From Hyphobacterium sp. CCMP332 (GTDB lineage Bacteria > Bacteroidota > Bacteroidia > Cytophagales > CCMP332), in NCBI GenBank assembly GCA_014323545.1, contig CP058647.1, positions 371,001 to 435,000 of the forward strand: a stretch of DNA of 64,000 bases, in the 5' to 3' direction. Shown here piece by piece: positions 18,103-27,116 of the stretch; position 1 is the stretch's first letter; each line of letters opens with the position of its first letter. Under the pieces are notes generated by a model. That model saw only the letters and a list, made by a program, of their open reading frames with translations. It made no database searches and was not told where the DNA came from. The position numbers were made by a program, and so were the translations under genes.

Positions 18103-18124
18103 GTTCAACAGGAAGAATTTGAAC
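18103..18124. promoter_or_regulatory. Inverted repeat upstream of the DUF2911 gene
   Basis: The perfect dyad GTTCAA-N10-TTGAAC lies 45-66 bases upstream of the DUF2911 start, next to a TAATTTCG (minus strand) that resembles the Bacteroidota -7 element. It could be an operator; nothing else supports it. Confidence 0.3.
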
Positions 18125-18250
18125 ATTTTGTAACGTTATTTTTTATTCCCCCGTATATTATAATAGGTTCATTGCTAAAAATATTAATGAAATGAGCTTT
18201 GATCCTTTATAAATACAATAATTTTTTTTCTTTTGCGTAAACCTAACATC

Positions 18251-18337
18251 ATGTTTAAGAATCCCATCCTAAAAAGAAATATAATCTGGATCCTATTGGC
18301 GGTTCAGTTTATCATTTACTGGAAAATATTTATATAA
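18251..18337 (+). CDS. Possible 28-residue single-helix membrane peptide
   Basis: An ATG-initiated frame of 28 codons lies alone on the plus strand between two minus-strand genes. It begins MFKNPILKRN and is then almost wholly hydrophobic and aromatic (IIWILLAVQFIIYWKIFI), which is the composition of a membrane-spanning small protein with a positive-inside N-terminus. An AT-rich tract with TTTTG at about 18231-18235 lies upstream. The stop codon abuts the rplT terminator. No homology can be tested here, so it may be chance. Confidence 0.35.
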   Translation: MFKNPILKRNIIWILLAVQFIIYWKIFI

Positions 18338-18366
18338 AAAAACCCATCCGTTTGGCGAATGGGTTT
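18333..18366 (-). terminator. Terminator of the thrS-infC-rpmI-rplT operon
   Basis: The minus-strand stem AAACCCAT/ATGGGTTT (18340-18366, 11-nt loop) is followed by a T run. It is placed 20 bases after the rplT stop. Confidence 0.8.
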
Positions 18367-18386
18367 CAATTAAGTCTCAATATATA

Positions 18387-18731
18387 TTACTTCAGAGACT
18401 TCACAATTTCTGCAAATGCTTCAGGATTATTCATCGCCAAATCAGCTAAGGATTTGCGATTGATTTCCATATCAGATTTAGATAATTTACCCATAAACTC
18501 TGAATATGAAAGGCCGTTTTCTCTGGCTCCCGCATTAATTCTCTGAATCCATAATTTTCTGAATTCTCTTTTCTTTTGTTTTCTGTCGCGGTATGCATAT
18601 TGCATTCCTTTTTCAACTGCATTCTTAGCAACAGTGTGAACATTTTTGCGTCTGCCAAAATAACCTTTGGCCGCTTTTAGTACTTTTTTTCTTCTGGCTT
18701 TTGCAGCCACTGAATTTACCGATCTAGGCAT
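18387..18731 (-). CDS. rplT: 50S ribosomal protein L20
   Basis: A 114-residue L20 of normal length, with the basic N-terminal extension ([20 protein letters not shown]), [19 protein letters not shown] and the conserved C-terminal [17 protein letters not shown] and [11 protein letters not shown]20 binds 23S rRNA early in 50S assembly and in several phyla represses its own operon. It is the last gene of the operon, 67 bases after rpmI; I saw no clear L20-binding mimic in that gap. Confidence 0.97.
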   Translation of the reverse strand: MPRSVNSVAAKARRKKVLKAAKGYFGRRKNVHTVAKNAVEKGMQYAYRDRKQKKREFRKLWIQRINAGARENGLSYSEFMGKLSKSDMEINRKSLADLAMNNPEAFAEIVKSLK

Positions 18732-18798
18732 TATTAATAAATTTTCGACGGCTGGCGCTCAATACAAGACTTAGTACCAGACATCAGTGAAACAATAA

Positions 18799-18993
18799 TT
18801 AAATGTTTAACATATCCTTCACCTGTTGCTCGTTAGTTGGGTGAACAAGTGTTGAATGCGTTAATTTTAACTTTCTTTTTTTGCTCTTTTTCGTCAAAAT
18901 ATGACTTTTAAAAGCGTGCTTACGCTTAATTTTTCCGGTTCCGGTTACCTTAAACCTTTTTTTTGCGCTCGATTTTGTTTTAACCTTAGGCAT
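18799..18993 (-). CDS. rpmI: 50S ribosomal protein L35
   Basis: A 64-residue, very basic protein with the L35 signature [20 protein letters not shown] and [19 protein letters not shown]. It is normal in length and is located five bases after infC in the conserved infC-rpmI-rplT order. Confidence 0.96.
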   Translation of the reverse strand: MPKVKTKSSAKKRFKVTGTGKIKRKHAFKSHILTKKSKKRKLKLTHSTLVHPTNEQQVKDMLNI

Positions 18994-18998
18994 TTGCT

Positions 18999-19556
18999 CT
19001 ATTTTTTCTTTTTAACAGTTGTTGGTGTCAACAAAACTGACATCCTTTTTCCTTCTAGTTTTGGAAGCTGTTCTACCTTGGCCACATCTTCCAAATCCTG
19101 AATTAATTTCAATAACAATAATTCTCCCCGTTCTTTGAATACAATTGTTCGACCAACGAAATGTACATAGGCCTTAACTTTTGCTCCATCCTCGAGGAAT
19201 TTTCTTGCATGCTTCGCTTTAAAATCAAAATCGTGGTCGTCCGTGTTGGGTCCAAAGCGAATTTCCTTTTGAACAACCTTATGTTGTTTTGATTTAAGCT
19301 CTTTCTGCTTCTTTTTCTGTTCGTACTTAAACTTAGAATAATCCGTTACCTTGCACACAGGAGGATCTGCTTTTGGAGAAATCTCCACCAAATCCAACCC
19401 CTGTTCTTCAGCAATCTGAATTGCTTTTAGAATCGGGTATACTCCAACTTCAACATTGTCACCTACAACTCTAACTTGCGGTGTTGTAATCTTGTCATTT
19501 ACTCTGTAAGGCTCTTTTTCCGGGCCCCGGTAAATCCTTCTTTTCGGTCTCTTAAT
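18999..19556 (-). CDS. infC: Translation initiation factor IF-3, AUU start codon
   Basis: A 185-residue IF-3. The N-terminal domain has [18 protein letters not shown] and [20 protein letters not shown]. The C-terminal domain has [20 protein letters not shown] and [19 protein letters not shown]. No ATG, GTG or TTG precedes the conserved N-terminal domain; an in-frame TAG lies three codons upstream of ATT at 19556, so AUU is the only reasonable start. In E. coli infC also starts at AUU, and IF-3 represses itself by rejecting it; the same feedback is likely here. The internal TTG at 19397 would delete most of the N-terminal domain. Confidence 0.93.
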   Translation of the reverse strand: MKRPKRRIYRGPEKEPYRVNDKITTPQVRVVGDNVEVGVYPILKAIQIAEEQGLDLVEISPKADPPVCKVTDYSKFKYEQKKKQKELKSKQHKVVQKEIRFGPNTDDHDFDFKAKHARKFLEDGAKVKAYVHFVGRTIVFKERGELLLLKLIQDLEDVAKVEQLPKLEGKRMSVLLTPTTVKKKK

Positions 19557-19633
19557 ACTATTCTAAGTTTTTAGTTTTGAAAAACAGGCTGCAAATATCG
19601 CTTATTCTAAATTCTTAAAAAAATTTCTGGCTA

Positions 19634-21586
19634 TTATTTTAATTCAATTGATGATTGTACAGCTTTTTGAAAAAATGAAATAAAGTCATCCGGATTCATT
19701 TGTCCTATATCTCCTTCTCCATGCCTGCGAATTGATACTTTATTTCCATTGGCTTCTTTTTCGCCAATAATAAGCATAAAGGGAATTTTTAAAATCTCTG
19801 CATCACGGATTTTTTTACCAATTTTTTCATCACGATGATCTACAAAACCTGAAATATCATTGGCTTCAAACTTTAGCATTAATTCATCGCAATGCTCTTT
19901 AAATCGTTCTGACAGTGGTAGAATAGCAACCTGATCCGGAGCCAGCCAGAGCGGGAAATCGCCACCACAATTTTCAATCAATAAGGCCACGAATCGTTCC
20001 ATTGAACCAAAAGGAGCTCTGTGAATCATGACCGGCTGGTGTTTTTGATTATCGGCTCCGATGTACTCAAGTTCAAATCTTGCCGGTAAATTATAATCCA
20101 CTTGTATGGTTCCTAATTGCCATTGTCGCCCAAGCACATCCTTAACCATAAAATCAAGTTTAGGACCGTAAAAAGCTGCTTCACCTAAAACCGTCACTGT
20201 TTCTAGCTTTTTTTCCTCACTGGCTTCTACTATGGCTTTTTCAGCGATTTCCCATACCGCGTCATCGCCGATATACTTTGACTTATTTTCCGGATCGCGA
20301 AGGGAAATCTGCGAGGTAAATTTTTCAAATCCAAGTGCCTTGAAAACATAAAGTACCAGATCTATGACCTTTTTAAATTCGTCTTTTACCTGCTCCGGTG
20401 TGCAAAATAAATGCGCATCATCTTGTGTAAAACCTCTTACCCTTGTGAGTCCATGCAATTCACCGCTTTGTTCATAACGGTAAACTGTACCGAATTCAGC
20501 CAATCGAAGTGGAAGATCTTTATACGACCTCGGCCTGCTTTTGTAAATCTCGCAGTGATGTGGGCAATTCATGGGTTTCAGCAAAAACTCTTCACCCTCA
20601 TGTGGCGTTTGAATTGGTTGAAAAGAATCTTCCCCGTATTTTTCATAATGTCCCGAGGTTATATACAGGTTTTTATGACCAATGTGTGGGGTCACAACCG
20701 GATCATAGCCTGCCTTTACCTGTGCTTTTTTAAGGAAATTTTCAAGTCTTTCCCTCAACCTCGCGCCCTTTGGTAACCAAAGTGGCAATCCCATTCCCAC
20801 TTTTTCGGAAAAAGTAAATAATTCCAGTTCTTTTCCCAGTTTACGGTGATCTCTTTGTTTTGCGAGTTCTAAGAGCTCGAGATATTCACTCAACTCCTTT
20901 TGCTTGGGAAAGGTAATACCGTAAATCCTTGTCAGTTGTTTTCTTTTCTCATCCCCTCTCCAGTAAGCTCCGGCGGTATTCAAAAGTTTAATGGCTTTAA
21001 TCAGACCCGTATTTGGAATATGAGGCCCGCGACACAAATCTGTGAAATTGCCCTGATGGTAAAAAGTGATTTCGCCATCTTCCAGACCATCGATTAATTC
21101 AATTTTATATTCGTCGCCTTTTTCTTTAAAATAAGATAAAGCATCTGATTTAGGGATTTCCCGTCTTTCAAATTCATTTTTTTGCCGGGCCAACTCGGTC
21201 ATTTTGGCTTCCAGTTTTGGAAAGTCATCTGAAGAAAACTCACGTTCGCCAAAATCAATATCGTAGTAAAACCCATTTTCAATAGGTGGACCAATTCCAA
21301 ACTTAACACCGGGATAAAGTGCTTCGACGGCTTCCGCTAAAAGGTGAGCTGAAGAATGCCAAAATGTTTCCTTGCCTTCCTGATCATTCCAGGTAAGAAT
21401 TTGCACTTCTGCATCTTCATTAATAGCTCTGTGGATTTCACGCACATTGCCATTTACTTTAATTGAAAGTGCGTTTCTTGCAAGCCCTTCGCTGATATCA
21501 CTTGCGATTTCAAATCCTGTGCTGCCTTTAGGATAGGCTTTTTTTTCTCCGTTGGGAAGCGTAATAAATATTTGCTTTGATGACAT
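19634..21586 (-). CDS. thrS: Threonyl-tRNA synthetase
   Basis: A 650-residue class II synthetase. Domains: TGS at the N-terminus ([20 protein letters not shown]), the editing domain with [11 protein letters not shown] and the Cys-containing [14 protein letters not shown], the catalytic core with [30 protein letters not shown] and [14 protein letters not shown], and the anticodon-binding domain ([20 protein letters not shown]). The zinc ligands Cys and His of the catalytic site are present. It lies 77 bases upstream of infC, as in many bacteria. Confidence 0.97.
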   Translation of the reverse strand: MSSKQIFITLPNGEKKAYPKGSTGFEIASDISEGLARNALSIKVNGNVREIHRAINEDAEVQILTWNDQEGKETFWHSSAHLLAEAVEALYPGVKFGIGPPIENGFYYDIDFGEREFSSDDFPKLEAKMTELARQKNEFERREIPKSDALSYFKEKGDEYKIELIDGLEDGEITFYHQGNFTDLCRGPHIPNTGLIKAIKLLNTAGAYWRGDEKRKQLTRIYGITFPKQKELSEYLELLELAKQRDHRKLGKELELFTFSEKVGMGLPLWLPKGARLRERLENFLKKAQVKAGYDPVVTPHIGHKNLYITSGHYEKYGEDSFQPIQTPHEGEEFLLKPMNCPHHCEIYKSRPRSYKDLPLRLAEFGTVYRYEQSGELHGLTRVRGFTQDDAHLFCTPEQVKDEFKKVIDLVLYVFKALGFEKFTSQISLRDPENKSKYIGDDAVWEIAEKAIVEASEEKKLETVTVLGEAAFYGPKLDFMVKDVLGRQWQLGTIQVDYNLPARFELEYIGADNQKHQPVMIHRAPFGSMERFVALLIENCGGDFPLWLAPDQVAILPLSERFKEHCDELMLKFEANDISGFVDHRDEKIGKKIRDAEILKIPFMLIIGEKEANGNKVSIRRHGEGDIGQMNPDDFISFFQKAVQSSIELK

Positions 21587-21589
21587 TAA

Positions 21590-22654
21590 TTAAGAGGATT
21601 GTCGTTCGAAATCAATTTTCTGTTGTACACGATCTTTAGCAGCTTTTAAGCTCTGATTTTCGGGTTCTTTTTCTAAGGCTTTTTTAAAAGCATCAAGCGC
21701 TTCAAGGTGGTATCCAAGTTTTTCTAAACAGTAACCCAAATACGCATGTGCGCGTTCTACATCTTCCTTGAATTTAGTGGCTCTGGTCATAAACTCTATT
21801 GTTTCTTCGCAGTTTTCTTCTGCGAAGCTCAATACCCCCATATTGTAATGGCCAAGATAAAATGTGCTGTCTACCCGGGTAGACATTGCAAAATAAAATT
21901 TTGCTGAATCAGGCATGCCCATATCCAGCATTGTTACACCCATATTATAGTGAAGAAAAGGATCCTTGGTACTCATTCTCAGCCCTGTTTTTAAATATTC
22001 AATGGCCATTTCCGGTTGCCTCATGGCATTGTATACGCTAGCCATAACATTAAATATATCGGTATCATCCGGCACCTGTTCTATGGCCAATTCCAAAAAC
22101 TTAATTCCTTTTATCGTATCACCCAGCTCTAAATAAATAAGACCTTTTATAAAAAAAGTTTCTGTATGAAATGGTGCAAGATCTTCCGCCAGGTCGAGGT
22201 AGTGAATAGAGGCCCCATAATCTTGTGAGATAAAGTACAGTTTTCCCAGATACGAGTAAAAATCAGGGGATTTTATAAATCTATTCTCTGCATTCTTTGC
22301 AGCTAGAAAAGCTTCCCCAATTCGCTGGAGCCCTTTATAGGCTTTGGATTGTGTGAAATAATAATATTCATTGGTAGAATCGAGCTGTATGGCTCTACTC
22401 GCATCAGCAAGAGCGGAATCATAATTTTCCAGCTCCAGATATAGTTTAGCCCGGTTGTCGTAATTTCTGGCAATGTTCGGTGTTTCTTCTATTTGTTCAG
22501 AGACAATAGAAATTTGCATTCGTTTGTACTCCGGAGAGTTAATTGAAATATCCGTATCTATTAATTTCTTTCTTTCTTTTTTCTTTTCACCACTACAGGC
22601 AAACAGAAAAATGAGAATTGCAAAAAGGTAAGAAAGAGATTTAATATTATTCAT
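21590..22654 (-). CDS. Tetratricopeptide-repeat lipoprotein
   Basis: A 354-residue protein. A lipoprotein signal ends in LFACSGEKKK (lipobox Cys near residue 20). At least six TPR units follow, for example NYDSALADASRAIQLDSTNE, YGASIHYLDLAEDLAPFH, PEMAIEYLKTGLRMSTKDP and HLEALDAFKKALEKEPENQS. It is probably an envelope scaffold; its partner is unknown. Its stop is three bases before the thrS start, so it is in the same operon. Confidence 0.85.
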   Translation of the reverse strand: MNNIKSLSYLFAILIFLFACSGEKKKERKKLIDTDISINSPEYKRMQISIVSEQIEETPNIARNYDNRAKLYLELENYDSALADASRAIQLDSTNEYYYFTQSKAYKGLQRIGEAFLAAKNAENRFIKSPDFYSYLGKLYFISQDYGASIHYLDLAEDLAPFHTETFFIKGLIYLELGDTIKGIKFLELAIEQVPDDTDIFNVMASVYNAMRQPEMAIEYLKTGLRMSTKDPFLHYNMGVTMLDMGMPDSAKFYFAMSTRVDSTFYLGHYNMGVLSFAEENCEETIEFMTRATKFKEDVERAHAYLGYCLEKLGYHLEALDAFKKALEKEPENQSLKAAKDRVQQKIDFERQSS

Positions 22655-22706
22655 TGGCTTAATTAAGTTTCAAAATTAGACTAAGGATTACAATATTCAA
22701 ATGCGA

Positions 22707-25190
22707 TTATAGAATGAATTGTAAGGACATTTTAACACCAAATTTTGGTGAACCGGGATAGAGATAAGTAATTCTGTGGAATGCGTCCACTCTTAAAAAT
22801 TTGAAAATATTTTCTATTCCATAACCCAATTCTACGTAGGGTTCGCGCTGATTTAGCCCAAGAGGAGGCGCAACAAAGTTTTGATTTTCATCAAAATCTG
22901 AAATTATATTGATATTGTTTTGACCCAGGCTTCCAAATAATACATTGGCCTGTGCGAGCATTCGCCATTTTAGCTTCGAAATTAAAGGAACTCTGTTGAG
23001 AATATTTCCCTCGAAAAAATGGATCCATCTCAATGATACCCATTCGTCACTTACATATTCAAATCGATTCATTAGATTGAAGGCTGCTGAAGTATAAAAA
23101 ACAGAATTGGCATTTCCCAAGTGCGCATTGAGTAGTGGATATGGAAGTGTAGAATAGATTTTACCAAAATTAAGATCATACCTTGACAACCCCCAAAATC
23201 CCATTTTGAATTTTTTTTCAATTCTCATTTCCATTTTATCATAATCAAAATCTCCATCAAGGGTATTTTTTAATCCTCTGGTATAGCGTAGGGTAAATAT
23301 TGGCCATCGCGGAGAGCCAAGACTTATTCTTTCATTGTCATTAAGTATAAATTTTTCATTTCTGGTTATTCTGACAAAACCTTCCAATTCTGTTGTTCTG
23401 AATCGCCTGGAATTCAATTGCCCATAACCAAAACCATAACTGGAGTGAGGCTCGAAGGTTTGAGTCTTTATTTTGACTCCGGCTGTAATTCCACTAAACA
23501 GATCTGATTTGGCAGATAATTCATTGATTTCACTATAGAATGGCCTTCTTAGGTTACCCCAAAATGTTGAGGCGTAAAACAGGTTATTATTTTCCAAGCG
23601 TTCGGGATCAACGCTTACCTGAAAAAGATCATAGGTTCTGGAAATTGAAAATTTCGTCCAGTGCTGTTTGGATACCAGGTAATCCACCCTGGCCCCGTAT
23701 TTAAATACACCATCACCGCTTCCATAAGCACCGTAACCACTCAATGTCCAATGATCGCTAAAAAGATAGTTTGTTTTAAAACCCAGTCTGAATCGGCTGT
23801 TTTCGATGTTGTTAAAAGAAAATGTATATATGTGCGGGCCTATTTCCAGTGGTCCAAAATCCTTGTAACCATTCACAAGTATATCAATGATTTCGACATA
23901 AGTTTTTACAACCGGTAAGTCATTAATAGAATCGATCATATTGTAGACATATTGCTCCGCATCGCTTAATGAGTCATGCCTTATTTGGGTCCAGTAGGCA
24001 TCATCATCGTCGTCAAATTCTTCTGAGAGCGTCAAATACTGATCATAAAAACTAGTCTCTTTTGGTTCATTGACAATGATATTTTCATTTGAGGTATAAA
24101 ATTTTGCTAAAAAACCCGCCCATTGATCATCGAGATTCGCAACGCGAATTATCACCCTGTTTTTTGTTGGCAAATAAGCTCCTGCGGTAGTTTCTGTTAA
24201 CTCCTGCTGTATGGTAATCGCTTCTACATAATTAAGATTGGCATTTTTTGTAATGCTGAGATCGACCTGTTTTAATGCGTAATTTTCCTTTGAAACCCAA
24301 ATAGATCCATAAAAGGCCAGATCAGTTTTCACTTTTGGATCCACATCCAGCTTGTAACAAAATTCACCATTGATATATGAGCTGTCTGAAAGCAAAAAAT
24401 AGTAAAACGTTTTCCAACTATTCGATATGGGTGAGACAAATTGTTTATTTAAAATGGTGAGGTAATTCTGATAGAAATTGTATTCCTGAAAAGTAGATCC
24501 TATCAATTGAGAAACAAGGCTGGCATCTTCCAATCCCACACCTTTAAACCTGGTTTTTTTTATAATTTCTCTTCTTTTTTCCGGATCTCTTTTAAAATAA
24601 AAGTCTGAAACGGATTCTGATAGAAATAAAGGCAATACAGGCTCGCCATCTTCTCCTGCCATGGCTTCCAGGCTATCAAAGAGGTCTACTACTTTTTGAA
24701 ATATCTTGCGATTCTTAAATTTTTCGGAGATATTATTTATATCTACTTCAATTTTATTATAACTCTCATACTGATAGGCTTCGAGGCTTCTTTTATCGTA
24801 TTTATCTTTATTTTCAATCACTTTTCTCATGATCGGAAAAGCAGGGTTTTCACCGGGATGAATAATTACCTCATCCAATTGAACCAAAGATTCACTCAAT
24901 TGAAAGTCGATAGTTTGAACAGAAATTTTCTCGAGTGCTTTAATCCTCGAAACATAACCAATGTACGTGGCCTTTATTGAGTCCTGTGCATTTTGGGCTT
25001 TTAAAGTATAATATCCTTCAAAATCTGTAGTGGTACCAATACTCGATCCAGGAAAAAACACATTAACAAAGGGCAAACCCTCACCTGTTTTAGCATCCGT
25101 AATTTTTCCTTTTACAATAAATTGTCCATATGAGTAATCCGAGAGGCCGATTATCAGAAAAAAGAATATAAATAGTTTACACTTCGACAT
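22707..25190 (-). CDS. DUF5686 outer-membrane protein with carboxypeptidase-regulatory-like domain
   Basis: About 827 residues from the ATG at 25190 (a TTG four codons upstream is less likely). It has a signal peptide, then the CarboxypepD_reg-like domain (VKGKITDAKTGEGLPFVNVF, TTTDFEGYYTLKA, VQLDEVIIHPGENPA), as at the N-terminus of TonB-dependent proteins, then the DUF5686 region, whose C-terminal half has alternating beta-strands ending in an aromatic-rich strand (FGVKMSLQFIL), like an outer-membrane barrel. No TonB plug is seen. The function is unknown. It precedes the TPR lipoprotein by 52 bases. Confidence 0.85.
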   Translation of the reverse strand: MSKCKLFIFFFLIIGLSDYSYGQFIVKGKITDAKTGEGLPFVNVFFPGSSIGTTTDFEGYYTLKAQNAQDSIKATYIGYVSRIKALEKISVQTIDFQLSESLVQLDEVIIHPGENPAFPIMRKVIENKDKYDKRSLEAYQYESYNKIEVDINNISEKFKNRKIFQKVVDLFDSLEAMAGEDGEPVLPLFLSESVSDFYFKRDPEKRREIIKKTRFKGVGLEDASLVSQLIGSTFQEYNFYQNYLTILNKQFVSPISNSWKTFYYFLLSDSSYINGEFCYKLDVDPKVKTDLAFYGSIWVSKENYALKQVDLSITKNANLNYVEAITIQQELTETTAGAYLPTKNRVIIRVANLDDQWAGFLAKFYTSNENIIVNEPKETSFYDQYLTLSEEFDDDDDAYWTQIRHDSLSDAEQYVYNMIDSINDLPVVKTYVEIIDILVNGYKDFGPLEIGPHIYTFSFNNIENSRFRLGFKTNYLFSDHWTLSGYGAYGSGDGVFKYGARVDYLVSKQHWTKFSISRTYDLFQVSVDPERLENNNLFYASTFWGNLRRPFYSEINELSAKSDLFSGITAGVKIKTQTFEPHSSYGFGYGQLNSRRFRTTELEGFVRITRNEKFILNDNERISLGSPRWPIFTLRYTRGLKNTLDGDFDYDKMEMRIEKKFKMGFWGLSRYDLNFGKIYSTLPYPLLNAHLGNANSVFYTSAAFNLMNRFEYVSDEWVSLRWIHFFEGNILNRVPLISKLKWRMLAQANVLFGSLGQNNINIISDFDENQNFVAPPLGLNQREPYVELGYGIENIFKFLRVDAFHRITYLYPGSPKFGVKMSLQFIL

Positions 25191-25235
25191 ACTACCCGGC
25201 AAGGCTTTATTTAATTTGAAAGGGCAAAGAAAGCA

Positions 25236-25838
25236 TTAAGCATTAAAAAGGTAAAATTCCCACAGCGCTTTAACCCTCGCAAATACTTCGCGGACCAGTG
25301 GTTTGTTGGTGATATCTGCAGAAACTTCTTCAGCCGGATATACCATCGCATTGATATTCAATTGTTTACAAATAAGAAGTGTGCGATATGCATGAAACGT
25401 TTGAGTAATTATTATTAAAGAATCTTTCTTATAGTGTTGAGAATAATTTTTCAAGGATTCAAATGTATTGTCTCCATGTGAATCGATTATAAAATTTAAT
25501 GAATCTATTCCCAATTCAGAAAGCGACAATTTCATATCTCTTGGTTCATTGTAATAAACAGAGGGATTTGAACCGCTTAAAATTAAAAACTTAGGACTTG
25601 ATTTTTCCATTAAATCTTTGACTGCCATCATTCTGTTTTTATAATACAGGTTTTCGGAACCAGAGGCAAATTTCTTGGAGGTTCCCAATACCATTGCATA
25701 ATAGTGATCCGGAAGTTTTTGCCCGGCATTTAAAATACCTTTTCGCGTACTGAAAATAACAATGACATTTGCTATCAAAATGATAAAAAATGCCATTACT
25801 GAAATAAATACAAGATATCGGAAAAACCGTACTAACAT
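25236..25838 (-). CDS. SanA/YdcF-like membrane protein (DUF218)
   Basis: A 200-residue protein with one N-terminal membrane helix and a periplasmic DUF218 domain: YAMVLGTSKKFASGSENLYY, NRMMAVKDLMEK, FLILSGSNPSVYYNEPRDMK, DSHGDNTFESLKNYSQ and IIITQTFHAYRTLLICKQ. This matches SanA, involved in envelope barrier function and vancomycin exclusion in enterobacteria; the chemistry is not established. It is divergent from pepE. Confidence 0.85.
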   Translation of the reverse strand: MLVRFFRYLVFISVMAFFIILIANVIVIFSTRKGILNAGQKLPDHYYAMVLGTSKKFASGSENLYYKNRMMAVKDLMEKSSPKFLILSGSNPSVYYNEPRDMKLSLSELGIDSLNFIIDSHGDNTFESLKNYSQHYKKDSLIIITQTFHAYRTLLICKQLNINAMVYPAEEVSADITNKPLVREVFARVKALWEFYLFNA

Positions 25839-25912
25839 TATAAAATTTCACATCATAGGTAATACATGATAAAAAACTTGTAATTCATCCTCATAGTTCA
25901 GATTTTCACCCA

Positions 25913-26608
25913 ATGACTAAAAGACTTCTATTACTAAGCAATTCATCCTTACCGGACCAAAACTACCTCGAATTCGCATTAGATACAATTTCCGATTTTA
26001 TGGGTGAAACAAAGAAAGCCGTTTTCATCCCATTTGCCGGTGTTACTTTTACATACGAAGAATATGAAAACAAAGTAAATGAAGCCTTAAACAAAATAGG
26101 GATAGTCGTACAAAGTATCCATCATTTTGATGATCCGGTAAAGGCCATTCGTGAAGCCCATGGAATAATAGTTGGAGGAGGGAATACATTTCGACTTCTT
26201 GAAAGGTGTTACCATTTTAATATTCTGGAGGAAATAAGAAATAAAGTAACTAATGGGATCCCCTATATAGGCTGGAGTGCCGGGTCTAATCTTGCAGGAC
26301 CTACTATTTGCACAACCAATGATATGCCAATCATAGAACCCGAAAAATTTAAAGCATTAAACCTTATTGATTATCAGATTAATCCCCATTATACCAACGC
26401 TCTACCGGCCGGGCATAAAGGGGAAACAAGAGACCAAAGATTGGAAGAATATATCACCATAAATAAAGAAGCCACTGTTCTGGCTATACCTGAAGGCACT
26501 TATCTTGTCCACGATCAAGATGGCCTTAGATACAAAGGGAAAAAGGAAGGTTTTAAATTTAAATATGGAAGTTCAAAAACTTCATTTGCTGATAATCAGA
26601 CCTTTTGA
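25913..26608 (+). CDS. pepE: Dipeptidase E (peptidase family S51)
   Basis: A 231-residue cytoplasmic serine peptidase that cleaves N-terminal Asp dipeptides. Motifs: KRLLLLSNSSLPDQNYLEF at the start, GIIVGGGNTFRLLE, the nucleophile elbow PYIGWSAGSNLAGPT (Ser in GWSAGSN) and the His-bearing INPHYTNALPAGHKGETR. Size and motif order match family S51. Confidence 0.93.
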   Translation: MTKRLLLLSNSSLPDQNYLEFALDTISDFMGETKKAVFIPFAGVTFTYEEYENKVNEALNKIGIVVQSIHHFDDPVKAIREAHGIIVGGGNTFRLLERCYHFNILEEIRNKVTNGIPYIGWSAGSNLAGPTICTTNDMPIIEPEKFKALNLIDYQINPHYTNALPAGHKGETRDQRLEEYITINKEATVLAIPEGTYLVHDQDGLRYKGKKEGFKFKYGSSKTSFADNQTF

Positions 26609-26739
26609 AATTTAATTTCATCTATGTGGATAAATTTTTGAGTTATGCACATGGATTTTTTTTTACACTGCGTATTATTGATTCGTTATTATCGAATGCA
26701 TTGGAAAAACTAACAATTAAAAGTATTGATCTTAATCCC

Positions 26740-27015
26740 ATGAATATTCAATCCGAATGGCACGGATTAAAAGATGTGATATTGTCTACTCCTTTAAACG
26801 ACCTTTTTGCAGACCATTTAAAATTAAAGGTGTTTGTTGCCAATTTTTTTGAATATTTCCGGGAATACGATGTCTTAAAAGAATGCTCAACAGAAGAGTA
26901 TCAGGCCATTCTGTACTATATCGCGCTAAACAATAAGGAACAGAGTCAAACCATAAAAGGTGAGGAATTAAAAATGGTGATCCGTATCCTATCTAAATTG
27001 AGAGAAGAAGTTTAG
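26740..27015 (+). CDS. Small protein of unknown function
   Basis: A 91-residue protein from the ATG at 26740. The frame is open back to a TTG at 26605 overlapping the pepE stop, but that 45-residue extension looks like translated intergenic DNA. The protein is helical, with DLFADHLKLKVFVANFFEYF, EEYQAILYYIALNNKEQS and MVIRILSKLREE. I do not recognise a family. It may share the pepE transcript. Confidence 0.5.
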   Translation: MNIQSEWHGLKDVILSTPLNDLFADHLKLKVFVANFFEYFREYDVLKECSTEEYQAILYYIALNNKEQSQTIKGEELKMVIRILSKLREEV

Positions 27016-27116
27016 CTCTTCAAAAAAACCATTATAATATTTATGATAATACTTAAGGTATTAATTGAATTATACCATTTTTTTTTGGTGCTTTAAGCTT
27101 GGAAAAAAATATAATA

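Noticed and set aside
27099..27116. TTG start for protein A, and similarly 31752 for protein B
   Set aside because: ATG codons directly before good signal peptides are available downstream. The extension of B would place 16 residues before the signal.
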